Below are positions 8,810 through 17,628 of a DNA stretch of 64,000 nucleotides, piece after piece; the first letter of the stretch is position 1; every line of letters starts with the position of its first letter. Under the pieces are notes generated by a model that saw nothing but the letters and a program-made list of their open reading frames with translations, had not been told where the DNA came from and ran no database searches. Where the stretch lies: assembly GCA_048498515.1 (NCBI GenBank), contig JBEHXV010000016.1, forward strand, positions 1 through 64,000, written 5' to 3'. Source of the DNA: UBA4416 sp048498515. Its GTDB lineage: Bacteria > Bacteroidota > Bacteroidia > B-17B0 > Aurantibacillaceae. A program made the translations under genes and the position numbers.

Positions 8810-9550
8810 TTATTTTATGTTTTCAATTTCTTTGATGCAGGTAGCCGCAATATAACGAATGCCATTGTCTTCGCCACCCGAAACAATAATACCCACTACC
8901 TCCCCTTTGGCATTTAACAAAGGCGCGCCACTAAAACCTGCCAGCTGAAAGGTGTCTTTGCTAATGGCGAGCATCACGCCCAGGTCGGCCTCATAGGAAT
9001 CGTAGGTCAATTCATACACATTTTGCTTACAGTTCTCTTCGCTGTAAGGGCAGCCAATGATGTATAATTTGTCTCCTTTTTTGGGCATCTCAAAATTGAC
9101 TGTTAATGGTAAAATTTCTAACGGCCTGTTGGCTATTGGCAATAACAAAATATCCTTGTCGGTATTGTAATTCAATTTTTCCTTGGCAATGACTACAGTA
9201 TCCGACGCTTCCTTAACCGGTACTCTTGGAAATAGTTTCCAGCTGAGCAGGTAATCCATCAGTTCGGCCGGTTTTATTTCGGGTTCTACGCCCCCATCGG
9301 TACCAATTAAATGTTTGGCGCTTACTACATAGTGCTTATTGCGGTAATTAATCACAAAAGCGCTTGCCCCGTTAAGACCAGTGTGTTCTTTAAACTCAGC
9401 CCAATTGGTTAGTAATACCTGGTGTTGTTTTACGATGTCATACACCGAGCTGTCGTTTTTTATAATTTCTGATTTGGATTCGGCTGAAGGAGATGAGCAG
9501 CTTACTAAACAAAGTAATGATGAACACGCAAATAGAATAAATGGCTTCAT
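8810..9550 (-). CDS. Trypsin-like serine protease lipoprotein
   Basis: A 246-residue lipoprotein (signal peptide with lipobox CLVSC, lipidated Cys at about 19) carrying a chymotrypsin-fold protease domain. The three catalytic positions are visible: His in VVSAKHLIG (about residue 79), Asp in NTDKDILLLPI (about 135), and Ser in GFSGAPLLNAKGEVVGIIVSG (about 208). The GFSGAPL motif is the usual G-x-S-G-x-P/A serine motif of trypsin-like peptidase domains (Trypsin_2/DegP type). There is no PDZ domain. It would act in the periplasm or on the outer membrane surface. It heads a two-gene unit with the membrane protein immediately downstream. Confidence 0.85.
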   Translation of the reverse strand: MKPFILFACSSLLCLVSCSSPSAESKSEIIKNDSSVYDIVKQHQVLLTNWAEFKEHTGLNGASAFVINYRNKHYVVSAKHLIGTDGGVEPEIKPAELMDYLLSWKLFPRVPVKEASDTVVIAKEKLNYNTDKDILLLPIANRPLEILPLTVNFEMPKKGDKLYIIGCPYSEENCKQNVYELTYDSYEADLGVMLAISKDTFQLAGFSGAPLLNAKGEVVGIIVSGGEDNGIRYIAATCIKEIENIK

Positions 9551-9620
9551 AGTTTTGGCATTAAGGGAGTAGAGCTAAATTACAAAAATCCGTGATATAA
9601 CGAATGTAATTTCAATGCCT

Positions 9621-9660
9621 CGTCATTGCGATCCGCCGGCTGGCGGAGAAGCAATGACGG
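9621..9660. repeat. CGTCATTGC palindromic repeat (short copy)
   Basis: CGTCATTGC at 9621-9629 pairs with GCAATGACG at 9651-9659, and between them CCGCC/GGCGG forms an inner stem. The same outer sequence recurs at about 28982, 32545 and 42643, so this is a dispersed REP-like family. This copy is the shortest, lacking the central GAAGCAATCTCA part. Confidence 0.8.
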
Positions 9661-9710
9661 CGATAGATTTACAGCAAAACAGCGCGAATACTATTCAAAC
9701 ACAAGACACT

Positions 9711-10061
9711 CTATTTTAAAAGAGCCTCTGCTACTTCGTAAACTGATCCTAATAAAATAAAACCTCCAATTGCCCAGAATACGTAAGCCCATGATTTCAT
9801 ATCCATAAACATAAACTGATGATCGAAATACATATACTGTTTTTCGCCGTTTTCATCAATATAATAATCATCTGAGGTATAATATGTCCAAAAGCCCGAA
9901 ACTAAGATTGCAACACCAAAAGCAACACCATAAAAATGTTTCAGCATTTTATCGTGAAAGCAGTATGCCTTAATTAATGCCATTAACGACATGGTAACAA
10001 CAAGTGATACTACCACATAAACAAGTACCAAAATGCCTTTATTCTTATATTGGAAGAACAT
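9711..10061 (-). CDS. Small multi-pass membrane protein, unknown function
   Basis: A 116-residue protein with three or four hydrophobic segments: ILVLVYVVVSLVVTMSLMALI (about 10-30), FYGVAFGVAILVSGFWTYY (about 43-61) and WAYVFWAIGGFILLGSVYEV (about 91-110). Between the second and third is a hydrophilic loop, SDDYYIDENGEKQYMYFDHQ. No family recognised. It lies downstream of the aconitase gene on the same strand but is separated from it by a terminator hairpin and a palindromic repeat, so it is probably transcribed on its own. Confidence 0.7.
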   Translation of the reverse strand: MFFQYKNKGILVLVYVVVSLVVTMSLMALIKAYCFHDKMLKHFYGVAFGVAILVSGFWTYYTSDDYYIDENGEKQYMYFDHQFMFMDMKSWAYVFWAIGGFILLGSVYEVAEALLK

Positions 10062-10090
10062 CTTAACAAAGCTATAAAATTATGTTATAA

Positions 10091-10130
10091 AAAATAAAAT
10101 CCCCTCAGTTGCCTGAAGGGATCTTATTTT
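10091..10130 (-). terminator. Intrinsic terminator after the aconitase gene
   Basis: On the minus strand AAAATAAGATCCCTTCAG pairs imperfectly with CTGAGGGGATTTTATTTT around a 4-base loop, ending in a T-rich run. It sits about 55 bases past the aconitase stop codon. Confidence 0.75.
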
Positions 10131-10143
10131 ACATATTGAAAAC

Positions 10144-10175
10144 TTGTCGCGCTTCGACTCCGCTCAGCGTGACAA
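10144..10175. repeat. CTTCGACTCCGCTCAG palindromic repeat
   Basis: TTGTCGCGCT pairs with AGCGTGACAA with one mismatch around TCGACTCCGCTC. The core CTTCGACTCCGCTCAG-GTGACAA recurs near 14601, 21567 and, in variant form, 14520 and 53165, so this is a dispersed intergenic repeat family. Confidence 0.8.
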
Positions 10176-10183
10176 CATTATGT

Positions 10184-12451
10184 TTATGCTTTTACAGAAG
10201 CACGAATGATATTCAAGGCGCCACCTGCTTTAAACCACTCAATTTGCTGAGCATTATAGCTATGGTTCACTTTAATATCTTCTTTGGTTCCATCGGCATG
10301 ATTTAACGTTACTGTTAATTGTACGCCAGGAGTAAACGTAGTTAAGCCGTTAATATCAATCACATCGTCTTCTTTAATTTTATCATAATCGGCCGCATTT
10401 GAGAAGGTTAAGCCTAACATACCTTGTTTCTTAAGGTTTGTTTCGTGAATACGAGCAAACGATTTTACCAATACCGCGCGTACGCCTAAGTGACGTGGCT
10501 CCATGGCCGCGTGCTCACGCGATGAGCCTTCACCATAGTTCTCGTCACCAACTACAATACTGCCAATGTTCTCGGCTTTATAAGCACGTTGTACCTGTGG
10601 CACGCCATCGTAAGTACCGGTCAATTGGTTTTTAACCGAATCGGTTTTATCGTTGAAAGCATTTACCGCGCCAATTAACATGTTATTGGAAATGTTATCG
10701 AGGTGACCACGGAATTTTAACCATGGACCTGCCATGGAGATATGATCTGTTGTACATTTTCCTTTTGCTTTAATCAGGAGTTTCAAGCCTTTCAGGTCAA
10801 CGCCTTCCCATGCTGCAAATGGATCTAACAATTGTAACCGTTTTGAAGTTGGCTCTACCAATACCTGTACCTTGCTACCGTCGGCAGCAGGGGCCTGGTA
10901 ACCGGCATCATCAACCGCGAAACCTTTAGGAGGCAATTCGTAACCGGTTGGCTCATCCAGTTTTACCTGTTCTCCTTTTTCGTTGGTTAAGGTATCGGTT
11001 AATGGATTGAATGTCAGGTCGCCCGCAATAGCCATTGCCGCTACCAGTTCAGGAGAAGCTACAAACGCATAAGTGTTCGGGTTACCATCGGCACGCTTGG
11101 CAAAGTTACGGTTAAAGGAGTGAATGATGGTGTTCTTCTCTTTTTTCTCGGCACCTACCCTGTCCCACATACCAATACAAGGACCGCAGGCATTGGTAAA
11201 TACCGTTGCTCCTACTTCATCAAATATTTTTAAGAAACCATCACGCTCAATGGTGTAACGAATTTGCTCGGAACCCGGGTTAATCATGAACTCGGCTTTT
11301 GACTTTAATCCTTTTGAAGACACTTGTTTTGCCAGTGATACCGCACGCGAAATATCTTCGTAAGAAGAGTTGGTGCATGAACCAATTAAACCCGCTTCAA
11401 TTTTCAACGGCCAGCCGTTAGCGGTAGCTGCTTCTTTTAATTTGGAGATAGGAGTCGCTAAATCCGGGGTGAAAGGTCCGTTTACGTGTGGTTCCAGTTC
11501 CGATAAATTGATCTCGATCACTTCATCAAAATATTTTGAAGGATCGGCATATACTTCCTTATCGCCTGTTAAATGTTCTTTAATGGTATCGGCCAAAGCA
11601 GCTACATCGGCACGGCCTGTAGCCGATAAGTAACGGCTCATGCTGGCATCATAACCAAAAGTTGAAGTTGTAGCGCCAACCTCTGCACCCATGTTGCAAA
11701 TGGTGCCTTTACCGGTACACGATAAATTCTCGGCGCCTTCGCCAAAATATTCAATAATTTTATCGGTACCACCTTTTACGGTTAAGATCCCGGCTACTTT
11801 TAAAATAACGTCTTTAGCGCTTGTCCAGCCATTCAACTTACCGGTTAACTTAACACCAATCAATTTTGGCATTTTAAGCTCCCATGGTAAACCGGCCATA
11901 ACGTCGCAGGCATCGGCACCACCAACACCAATGGCAATCATTCCTAAACCACCGGCATTAACCGTGTGCGAATCGGTACCAATCATCATCCCACCCGGGA
12001 AAGCATAGTTCTCTAACACAATCTGGTGAATAATACCGGCACCTGGTTTCCAGAAACCAATACCGTATTTATTAGAAACAGAGGCCAGGAAATTAAATAC
12101 TTCTTCGCTTTCTGTTTTTGCGCGGTCTAAATCTTCTTTAGCGCCAACTTTTGCCTGAATTAAGTGGTCGCAGTGTACCGATGAAGGAACAGCCACTTTT
12201 GGGCGACCTGCCTGCATAAACTGCAATAAGGCCATTTGGGCCGTTGCATCCTGCATGGCTACCCTGTCGGGGTTAAAATCAACATAAGAGCTTCCACGAG
12301 GGTAATCTTTTAAAACTGTGTCTTTATCCAGGTGAGAATAAAGGATCTTTTCTGCTAAGGTTAAAGGACGGCCGAGATTTTTACGGGCCGCTTCAATACG
12401 GGCAGGCATATTTGCATAAACCTGTTTAATCATTTCAATATCAAATGCCAT
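10184..12451 (-). CDS. Aconitate hydratase (mitochondrial-type)
   Basis: Aconitase isomerises citrate to isocitrate in the TCA cycle using a [4Fe-4S] cluster. The 755-residue protein has the length and domain order of the mitochondrial-type enzyme: three cluster-bearing N-terminal domains, a linker and a swivel domain at about 560-755. Visible cluster ligands are the Cys in GSCTNSSYED and the two Cys in NACGPCIGMWDR. Substrate-binding motifs include HCDHLIQAKVG, GTDSHTVNAGGLG, SFNRNFAKRADG and the swivel GDENYGEGSSREHAAMEPR. The ATG at 12451 begins MAFDIEMIKQVYANMPARI, matching close homologues. It is monocistronic on the minus strand, divergent from the outer-membrane paralogue pair. Confidence 0.97.
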   Translation of the reverse strand: MAFDIEMIKQVYANMPARIEAARKNLGRPLTLAEKILYSHLDKDTVLKDYPRGSSYVDFNPDRVAMQDATAQMALLQFMQAGRPKVAVPSSVHCDHLIQAKVGAKEDLDRAKTESEEVFNFLASVSNKYGIGFWKPGAGIIHQIVLENYAFPGGMMIGTDSHTVNAGGLGMIAIGVGGADACDVMAGLPWELKMPKLIGVKLTGKLNGWTSAKDVILKVAGILTVKGGTDKIIEYFGEGAENLSCTGKGTICNMGAEVGATTSTFGYDASMSRYLSATGRADVAALADTIKEHLTGDKEVYADPSKYFDEVIEINLSELEPHVNGPFTPDLATPISKLKEAATANGWPLKIEAGLIGSCTNSSYEDISRAVSLAKQVSSKGLKSKAEFMINPGSEQIRYTIERDGFLKIFDEVGATVFTNACGPCIGMWDRVGAEKKEKNTIIHSFNRNFAKRADGNPNTYAFVASPELVAAMAIAGDLTFNPLTDTLTNEKGEQVKLDEPTGYELPPKGFAVDDAGYQAPAADGSKVQVLVEPTSKRLQLLDPFAAWEGVDLKGLKLLIKAKGKCTTDHISMAGPWLKFRGHLDNISNNMLIGAVNAFNDKTDSVKNQLTGTYDGVPQVQRAYKAENIGSIVVGDENYGEGSSREHAAMEPRHLGVRAVLVKSFARIHETNLKKQGMLGLTFSNAADYDKIKEDDVIDINGLTTFTPGVQLTVTLNHADGTKEDIKVNHSYNAQQIEWFKAGGALNIIRASVKA

Positions 12452-12622
12452 AGGAAATTGGGGTTGATGTGGGTTATTATGTTTTTAATGATTTACGATT
12501 TCAATGAATCCGGTATGATGTTAAAATACCAAATTGCGGTACGAATTTAAGAAATAATTACCTTTTTTGTGGTATATTTTTAAGAAAAAAGATCAATAGA
12601 TTTGAATAAAGCTTCGGCACTA

Positions 12623-13537
12623 ATGCGGCGTTCCCTGATTTTAATACTGTTTTTGTTATATAGAATCGTTCTATATTGCCAGGCAGATTCCCTAAAGCCC
12701 GAGCCCTATGTTTATTTCAATGCGTTTTCAGTTATGGCAGGCATTGTAGGCACCGAATACCAGTCGCATGACCTTAACCATTTTAAGAGCCTTAGTCCAG
12801 GCAATTCCATTACCAAAACAATACCCGCCAGTGCCGAAAAGCGTGTGTCCAATAATAATTCGGGCAATGCCATGCTTAACCTGGGGTTTAATATCCATTT
12901 AAAGACAAAGGATTTTAAAACCCGCTTTACCACTTTTTCGAGCGAATGGCGTGTGGGCCTGAACATAGCAACCACTCTCGCCGAAAGAACTATTTACAGC
13001 CAGAAGATCATGGAGCGTACCGATACCTTTTACAGCAACCACACACCCATGGTTGTTTATGAAGGCAGTACCACCGAAAACATTTACCAGTATAAATTCC
13101 GAAGTAAAAATGTGTACCTCGACATGAGCAAAACATACCATACCAACCAGTTAAAGCGGTTCAGCTTTTACACCGGTATTAATTTTGGCATGGGTTACAC
13201 ATTTAGCAATTACCTGGACGTAACAACAGCTAATGACTCCTTGTTAGGCGGCCGCAAAGACGGGCATTATTACAGGCTCGAGCGCTATTATGACAACACG
13301 GTAACTGAACGAACAAAACTAGGTAATGAGCTTTATTACAATACATCTGTCCCTTTTGGTGTGATCTTCAGATTTGTGAAGAAAAAGAAACAAAAGGCGT
13401 ATAAGCTGTCATTTTTTGCAGAGGCCCGCTTTGGCTACCGTTTTCAAAAAAATGATGCATCGTCTTATTCCTCAACGCCTTTAGGCGCTTTTCAAATAGG
13501 CACCAAATTGTACTTTAAAAGGCAAAGCACCAATTAA
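12623..13537 (+). CDS. Putative outer-membrane protein, first of a tandem pair
   Basis: About 304 residues from the ATG at 12623 (a TTG seven codons upstream, at 12602, is the alternative). The N-terminus MRRSLILILFLLYRIVLYCQ is a signal peptide. The rest alternates polar and aromatic/hydrophobic residues typical of beta strands (for example FSFYTGINFGMGYTFSNYLD, YKLSFFAEARFGYRF) and ends in FQIGTKLYFKRQ, consistent with an outer-membrane barrel. No named family recognised. Its stop overlaps the ATG of the next gene (TAATG), and the two proteins share an organisation and several short motifs (GN, NSGNAMLNLGFNI versus LSGGSLSINANLV), so they look like diverged tandem duplicates expressed together. 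Confidence 0.7.
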   Translation: MRRSLILILFLLYRIVLYCQADSLKPEPYVYFNAFSVMAGIVGTEYQSHDLNHFKSLSPGNSITKTIPASAEKRVSNNNSGNAMLNLGFNIHLKTKDFKTRFTTFSSEWRVGLNIATTLAERTIYSQKIMERTDTFYSNHTPMVVYEGSTTENIYQYKFRSKNVYLDMSKTYHTNQLKRFSFYTGINFGMGYTFSNYLDVTTANDSLLGGRKDGHYYRLERYYDNTVTERTKLGNELYYNTSVPFGVIFRFVKKKKQKAYKLSFFAEARFGYRFQKNDASSYSSTPLGAFQIGTKLYFKRQSTN

Positions 13538-14448
13538 TGAGAACGGCGGTATACATACTCCTTTTATTTTTCGTGGTGCCCTGTGCCGGCATGGCGCAAA
13601 GCGATACGGCAAAACCGGGCTTTGTTAAATTGTATGCTGTAACGGCCTACGGCGGCGCTTACCTGTTCAGCAATTCGTTTATGAGCCAGGCAGAATATCA
13701 ACGAATGAATCCCGGTAACCAGTTACTCAAAAAAGATATTTCGGCTTACGAAATAACAAGTCCAAATAATGAGCTCTCGGGGGGCAGCCTTAGCATCAAT
13801 GCAAACCTGGTGTTTTACAGCAAGCGCAAAAAGAAGTTCAATACAAGGCAGGAACTGCAAATAGGCCTGAGTTATCAAACTCATGAAAAAGCAGAACAAG
13901 GCTACCGGTTCGAGACAAAAGTGCCTTTTGATACCCTCATCAGCAATACATCAACCACACAGTATTATATTGATACGGTTAAAACAAGCCGTTATTTTTA
14001 CTCGCATGAACGTACGCTTGTGTTAACCGATGTGAGCCATACCTTTCACAGCAAGCAAAACCGCATTTTTTCATGGTATGGGGGCTATGGTCTTGGTTAT
14101 GGAAGACTTATCAATACCACTACCTATGCCGAATACTATTATAATGAGGAGTTCAAAGATCAAAACAATAAAACATACGATTATCCCGAAAGTGCTCATG
14201 CCAGGGTAGATTTGAGCGAACGCTCCGTGATTAAAGGTGGTAATGTTTACCAGGTATCATTACGCATTGGTGGTATCATGCGGTTTTCAAAAACTAAAAA
14301 AAATTACATGAAGCGTCTGGCGTTTAACCTGGAAGCCAGGCCGGGAGCACGCTTAAGCCGGGTCCCGGGTTATGGGAATATAACACAGCTATTCCTGAAC
14401 ATTAATGGCGGTATTAAGTTTTACCTGAACAGGGAAGCCATTAAGTAA
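13537..14448 (+). CDS. Putative outer-membrane protein, second of a tandem pair
   Basis: A 303-residue protein with signal peptide MRTAVYILLLFFVVPCAGMAQ and a strand-rich remainder (VTAYGGAYLFSNSF, FSWYGGYGLGYGRLIN, YQVSLRIGGIMRFS, QLFLNINGGIKFYLNREAIK) that looks like an outer-membrane barrel. The start ATG shares one base with the upstream stop codon, showing translational coupling. It has the same overall plan as the upstream gene: MNPGNQLLKKDISAYE here matches LSPGNSITKTIPASAE there at the same distance from the N-terminus. Function unknown. Confidence 0.7.
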   Translation: MRTAVYILLLFFVVPCAGMAQSDTAKPGFVKLYAVTAYGGAYLFSNSFMSQAEYQRMNPGNQLLKKDISAYEITSPNNELSGGSLSINANLVFYSKRKKKFNTRQELQIGLSYQTHEKAEQGYRFETKVPFDTLISNTSTTQYYIDTVKTSRYFYSHERTLVLTDVSHTFHSKQNRIFSWYGGYGLGYGRLINTTTYAEYYYNEEFKDQNNKTYDYPESAHARVDLSERSVIKGGNVYQVSLRIGGIMRFSKTKKNYMKRLAFNLEARPGARLSRVPGYGNITQLFLNINGGIKFYLNREAIK

Positions 14449-14454
14449 TATCAC

Positions 14455-14545
14455 CTGCTCAGTTCTCACGACGTGTCGTGAGAGTCGAGAACTCCGTAAA
14501 ATTAATTTCAGAACACTTCTCAACTCCGTTCAAAGTGACAATCAG
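14455..14545. repeat. Degenerate long copy of the TCGACTCCG repeat
   Basis: AGTCGAGAACTCCGTAAAAT and CTTCTCAACTCCGTTCAAAG are diverged versions of the two arms seen intact at 53110-53190. An extra inner palindrome, TCACGACGTGTCGTGA, precedes it. Confidence 0.6.
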
Positions 14546-14556
14546 CATTAAAACAA

Positions 14557-14594
14557 AAAAGCAGTTACACAACCAACGTTGCATAACTGCTTTT
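14557..14594. terminator. Intrinsic terminator between convergent genes
   Basis: AAAAGCAGTTA (14557-14567) pairs perfectly with TAACTGCTTTT (14584-14594) with a 16-base loop. A-runs on one side and T-runs on the other make it usable in both directions, for the tandem outer-membrane genes and for the DUF3276 gene. Confidence 0.75.
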
Positions 14595-14599
14595 ACTGC

Positions 14600-14627
14600 A
14601 CACTTCGACTCCGCTCAGTGTGACAAA
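14600..14627. repeat. CTTCGACTCCGCTCAG repeat, single arm
   Basis: CTTCGACTCCGCTCAGTGTG followed by ACAA repeats the core seen at 10151 and 21567. It ends three bases before the DUF3276 stop codon. Confidence 0.75.
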
Positions 14628-14629
14628 AA

Positions 14630-14995
14630 TTATTTCCCCAGGTCCTCAAAGTTCACATCATCGCTCGATGAAGTGGCCGCTTTGTCGCTGTAGGACGATT
14701 CCCTTTCGGTATAGGCTTCCCTCTCTACAATTGGGGGAGCGTTTTCTTTAATTACTTCAATCGATTCGTTCAGGCCTTCCATGAATTTCTCAAAATCCTC
14801 TTTGTATAAAAAGATCTTATGTTTTTCATAAGTGAACTTACCATCGGCACCAAAACGTTTTTTACTTTCGGTAATGGTTAAATAGTAGTCATTACCACGG
14901 GTTGATTTCACATCAAAAAAATACGTACGTTTTCCTGCTTTTACTGCTTTAGAAAATAAATCTTCTCTTTCTGTTCTTTCTATTTCTTCAGACAT
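14630..14995 (-). CDS. DUF3276 / PUR-family DNA/RNA-binding protein
   Basis: About 121 residues from the ATG at 14995 (MSEEIERTEREDLFSKAVKAG); an in-frame upstream ATG at 15019 would add eight residues but is not typical of the family. DUF3276 proteins are small bacterial relatives of PUR-alpha, binding single-stranded nucleic acid through a beta-beta-beta-beta-alpha fold. The signature is clear: KAGKRTYFFDVKSTRGNDYY, LTITESKKRF and HKIFLYKEDFEKFMEGLNE. The C-terminal 35 residues are acidic and probably disordered. It is common and conserved in Bacteroidota; target nucleic acids are not known to me. Transcribed alone, with a terminator after it. Confidence 0.92.
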   Translation of the reverse strand: MSEEIERTEREDLFSKAVKAGKRTYFFDVKSTRGNDYYLTITESKKRFGADGKFTYEKHKIFLYKEDFEKFMEGLNESIEVIKENAPPIVEREAYTERESSYSDKAATSSSDDVNFEDLGK

Positions 14996-15124
14996 AGTCT
15001 CGTTGTTTTTAAAGTACATAACAAATATTTACATTTTTTGCTGAAAGTTGCTATGGTGTTGAAAATTAGTTGAAAAGTCGGTTAGAGCTGCCTTTTACAA
15101 ACATTGCAAAAATCTTACATATGA

Positions 15125-15156
15125 AAAAAGAGTCCCGACTGGTCGGGACTCTTTTT
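15125..15156. terminator. Strong bidirectional intrinsic terminator
   Basis: A 14-bp perfect stem, AAAAAGAGTCCCGA with TCGGGACTCTTTTT, around a CTGG loop. It lies 20 bases past the stop of the minus-strand T9SS client and would end its transcript before the DUF3276 gene. Confidence 0.93.
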
Positions 15157-15175
15157 ACTTATAAAAAATAGGGTA

Positions 15176-17455
15176 TTATTGTTTCACGATTTTTTTAATG
15201 CTTTGTGATTTATTATCGGAGATCTTTACAAAATAAACGCCGCTGTTTAATGTGCTCAGGTCTATTTTGGTCGATGGTTCGGTAGTAGTTGCTTTCGAAA
15301 TCACTTTATTACCTACCGCGTCAAATACTTCAATGGAATAAGCGTTCAGGTTCTTCACATTCATGGTTACCGCTTCGGTAGCTGGGTTCGGATAGAAAGA
15401 AATAGTACCTGCTTCCATCTCGGTAATGCCTACCGAAGAAAGGTTATCAACTACCGCAAATTGACCTGTAGATGTCATTCCATTACGTTGCATCATGTAC
15501 ATACCGCTTCCGGTAGTGGTAGCCGATGCTGCCGCCATGTTATCCCATCCGCCGCTGTATTGCGAAATGTAAGAGTTGTTACGGTTAAAGCTGTTTACTT
15601 CCATAGCTGTGCCCCACTCCAGTTTCATGTTATAGTTCATGCTGCCACTGGTAGCTGATGTTACGTCCCATGTACGATCAACAATACTTGCCATACCGGC
15701 ATAATTTGCTCCCGATGTTCCATTGGCCCACACACCATTATGTGTGCTCACGCCCATCATGCCGTTTGTGCCGGTCATTTTTTGAATATGGGCCGGCGCA
15801 TAACTGGTTGTAGTTCCTACAGGGAAAGTAACGTAAGGAGAAGAAGCGTTCACATTCATCATTAATGAACCCGTGCCTTTAATAGCTACATATTTATTCA
15901 TATCGTAACCACTGATAGTGCCGGTAGAGTTTATCATGATATCGTCGTTGTAAATCGTCATACCACCGTCTACAAATGTGATGTTCTCTGCTGTAAGGTC
16001 GGAACCCCACATAACATTAGAACCGTCACCTGTATTGATGGAAAGGTTGTGTAAGGTCATGGTGCTTGTACCAAACAAGGCAAGTGTATCACCTAAACCT
16101 GCCGTAGTGTTAATGGTAAGATTGGATGCCGCGTCACCTTTAATATGACCATTTGCCTGGCTGCTTAAGCCTCCTTTAATTTCAAGGTTGTGAGCATTTA
16201 ATCCCAAAGAGCCCCTGTTTAACATTAAAGTACCATTCACCACTAAATCACCGGTTATCATAGCATCGTAAGCATAGCTTGTCAAATCAACATCCAGGTT
16301 ATTTAAACCCGAACCCGTTAACTCAACACCGCCCACTTTATTGTTCCCAACATAGTGTACATTGTAAGAAGAAGTTCCGTTGAAACTGCTGCCCGATGCA
16401 AGGGTTAATGAACCTGCATCCTGTGTAATGGTTGAACCTGTGTTCATTTTAATGGTAGAATTGTTCGTCATGTTCACTTTACCTTTTTCAAGCATCAACT
16501 CACCATAAATGGTCAGGTCAGAAGCAATGTTAGCCATGTTTGATGTACTCGCTGTGTTAATATGCAGATCATTTAAGGTTTGAGCGCCAGAGGCAAACAT
16601 CATGTCTGACGATAAAGAACCTGTGCTGTGTATCATCAGGTCGGATGTTTGAGAACCTGCAATAGCGGCATTGTTCATCGACATATAGTCACCATTCAAT
16701 GTTAACATGTTACCGTTCAGTCTTAAAGTTCCCATGTTATGGTGCAATGTTCCGTTAACAGTCATATCGCCGGCCAATGTTAAGCTTTGGCTGGCGCTCG
16801 ACAACATAACATACGCATTTGTGGCGCCGGTTCCATTCCATTCAATACCGGTTGTTTTTGAGCTGCCCACATACATAATATTGTAAACGTTAGTGCCCAT
16901 GAACACACCGCCGCTAATGGCCAGTGAACCATCGTCTACTTTAATGTTTGAGTTGGTGCTTAAATTTAAAATAGAACCATTACCTAAGGTTAATGTTCCC
17001 GCTTTTAAACAAATGGTATCAACCAGGTTAACCTGTGAGCCCAGTGTAAGACTGGTGTTTGATGTGACAAAACGGTTTACGGTTAAACCGCCGGTAAAGC
17101 TCATTCCACCTACGGTTCCAAGTTCCAGGTAATACAGGTTCATACCCCCGTTTCCTGACAAAGTACCAGAGTTAATCATTAAGCTGTGAGAGTTGGTACT
17201 GTTAAGGTTTCCCGACACGCTGATAGAGCTTAGGATACTGGTCACCTGAACATCCATGTCGAGGGTAACAGTAATACCGGCAGGAATAACAATGTTATCG
17301 AGGCCGCTCACCGTTGCACCGGCTGCACCACCGCTCCAGGTAGTTGCACTCGACCAGTTGCCCGATACAGTTGCTGTGATGGTAGCAGCGTAATTTTTAC
17401 CTGCAAACAACATACACATGACAACAAAACAAATTTGAGTAAATTTTCTTTTCAT
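15176..17455 (-). CDS. Large secreted protein with T9SS type A sorting domain
   Basis: A 759-residue exported protein: signal peptide MKRKFTQICFVVMCMLFAGK, a long glycine/serine/threonine/asparagine-rich body, and a C-terminal type A T9SS domain (from about residue 685: ISFYPNPATEAVTMNVKN, then GVYFVKISDNKSQSIKKIVKQ). The body shows repeated short strands such as GTLTLGNGSILNLS and GTLRLNGNMLTLNG, suggesting a right-handed beta-solenoid. A unit of about 175 residues appears twice (YNIMYVGSSKTTGIEWNGTG and YNVHYVGNNKVGGVELTGSG mark equivalent points). It is unusually rich in methionine towards the C-terminus. It would be exported by the SprA translocon and attached to or released from the surface. 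A function such as adhesion is inference. A strong terminator follows it. Confidence 0.9.
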   Translation of the reverse strand: MKRKFTQICFVVMCMLFAGKNYAATITATVSGNWSSATTWSGGAAGATVSGLDNIVIPAGITVTLDMDVQVTSILSSISVSGNLNSTNSHSLMINSGTLSGNGGMNLYYLELGTVGGMSFTGGLTVNRFVTSNTSLTLGSQVNLVDTICLKAGTLTLGNGSILNLSTNSNIKVDDGSLAISGGVFMGTNVYNIMYVGSSKTTGIEWNGTGATNAYVMLSSASQSLTLAGDMTVNGTLHHNMGTLRLNGNMLTLNGDYMSMNNAAIAGSQTSDLMIHSTGSLSSDMMFASGAQTLNDLHINTASTSNMANIASDLTIYGELMLEKGKVNMTNNSTIKMNTGSTITQDAGSLTLASGSSFNGTSSYNVHYVGNNKVGGVELTGSGLNNLDVDLTSYAYDAMITGDLVVNGTLMLNRGSLGLNAHNLEIKGGLSSQANGHIKGDAASNLTINTTAGLGDTLALFGTSTMTLHNLSINTGDGSNVMWGSDLTAENITFVDGGMTIYNDDIMINSTGTISGYDMNKYVAIKGTGSLMMNVNASSPYVTFPVGTTTSYAPAHIQKMTGTNGMMGVSTHNGVWANGTSGANYAGMASIVDRTWDVTSATSGSMNYNMKLEWGTAMEVNSFNRNNSYISQYSGGWDNMAAASATTTGSGMYMMQRNGMTSTGQFAVVDNLSSVGITEMEAGTISFYPNPATEAVTMNVKNLNAYSIEVFDAVGNKVISKATTTEPSTKIDLSTLNSGVYFVKISDNKSQSIKKIVKQ

Positions 17456-17628
17456 GATTTTAAGTTTTAAAAATTGAACATTATGTGAATTGATTATTCT
17501 GTAACAACATTTGGTGCCATAACGTAATCAATTGATTATCAAATTGAGATGAGCATGATTTTCCCCACGAGCCTGTATTAACCAAACTTAAAAAGTGTAG
17601 AAAATCTTACATATGGGATATATGAAAT

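Noticed and set aside
15109..17615. Identical 15-mer AAAATCTTACATATG at 15109-15123 and 17601-17615 flanking the T9SS client, suggesting a target duplication or shared regulatory site
   Set aside because: In an AT-rich 64 kb sequence a few such 15-base matches are expected by chance; spacing to the following promoters differs and no terminal repeats accompany it.
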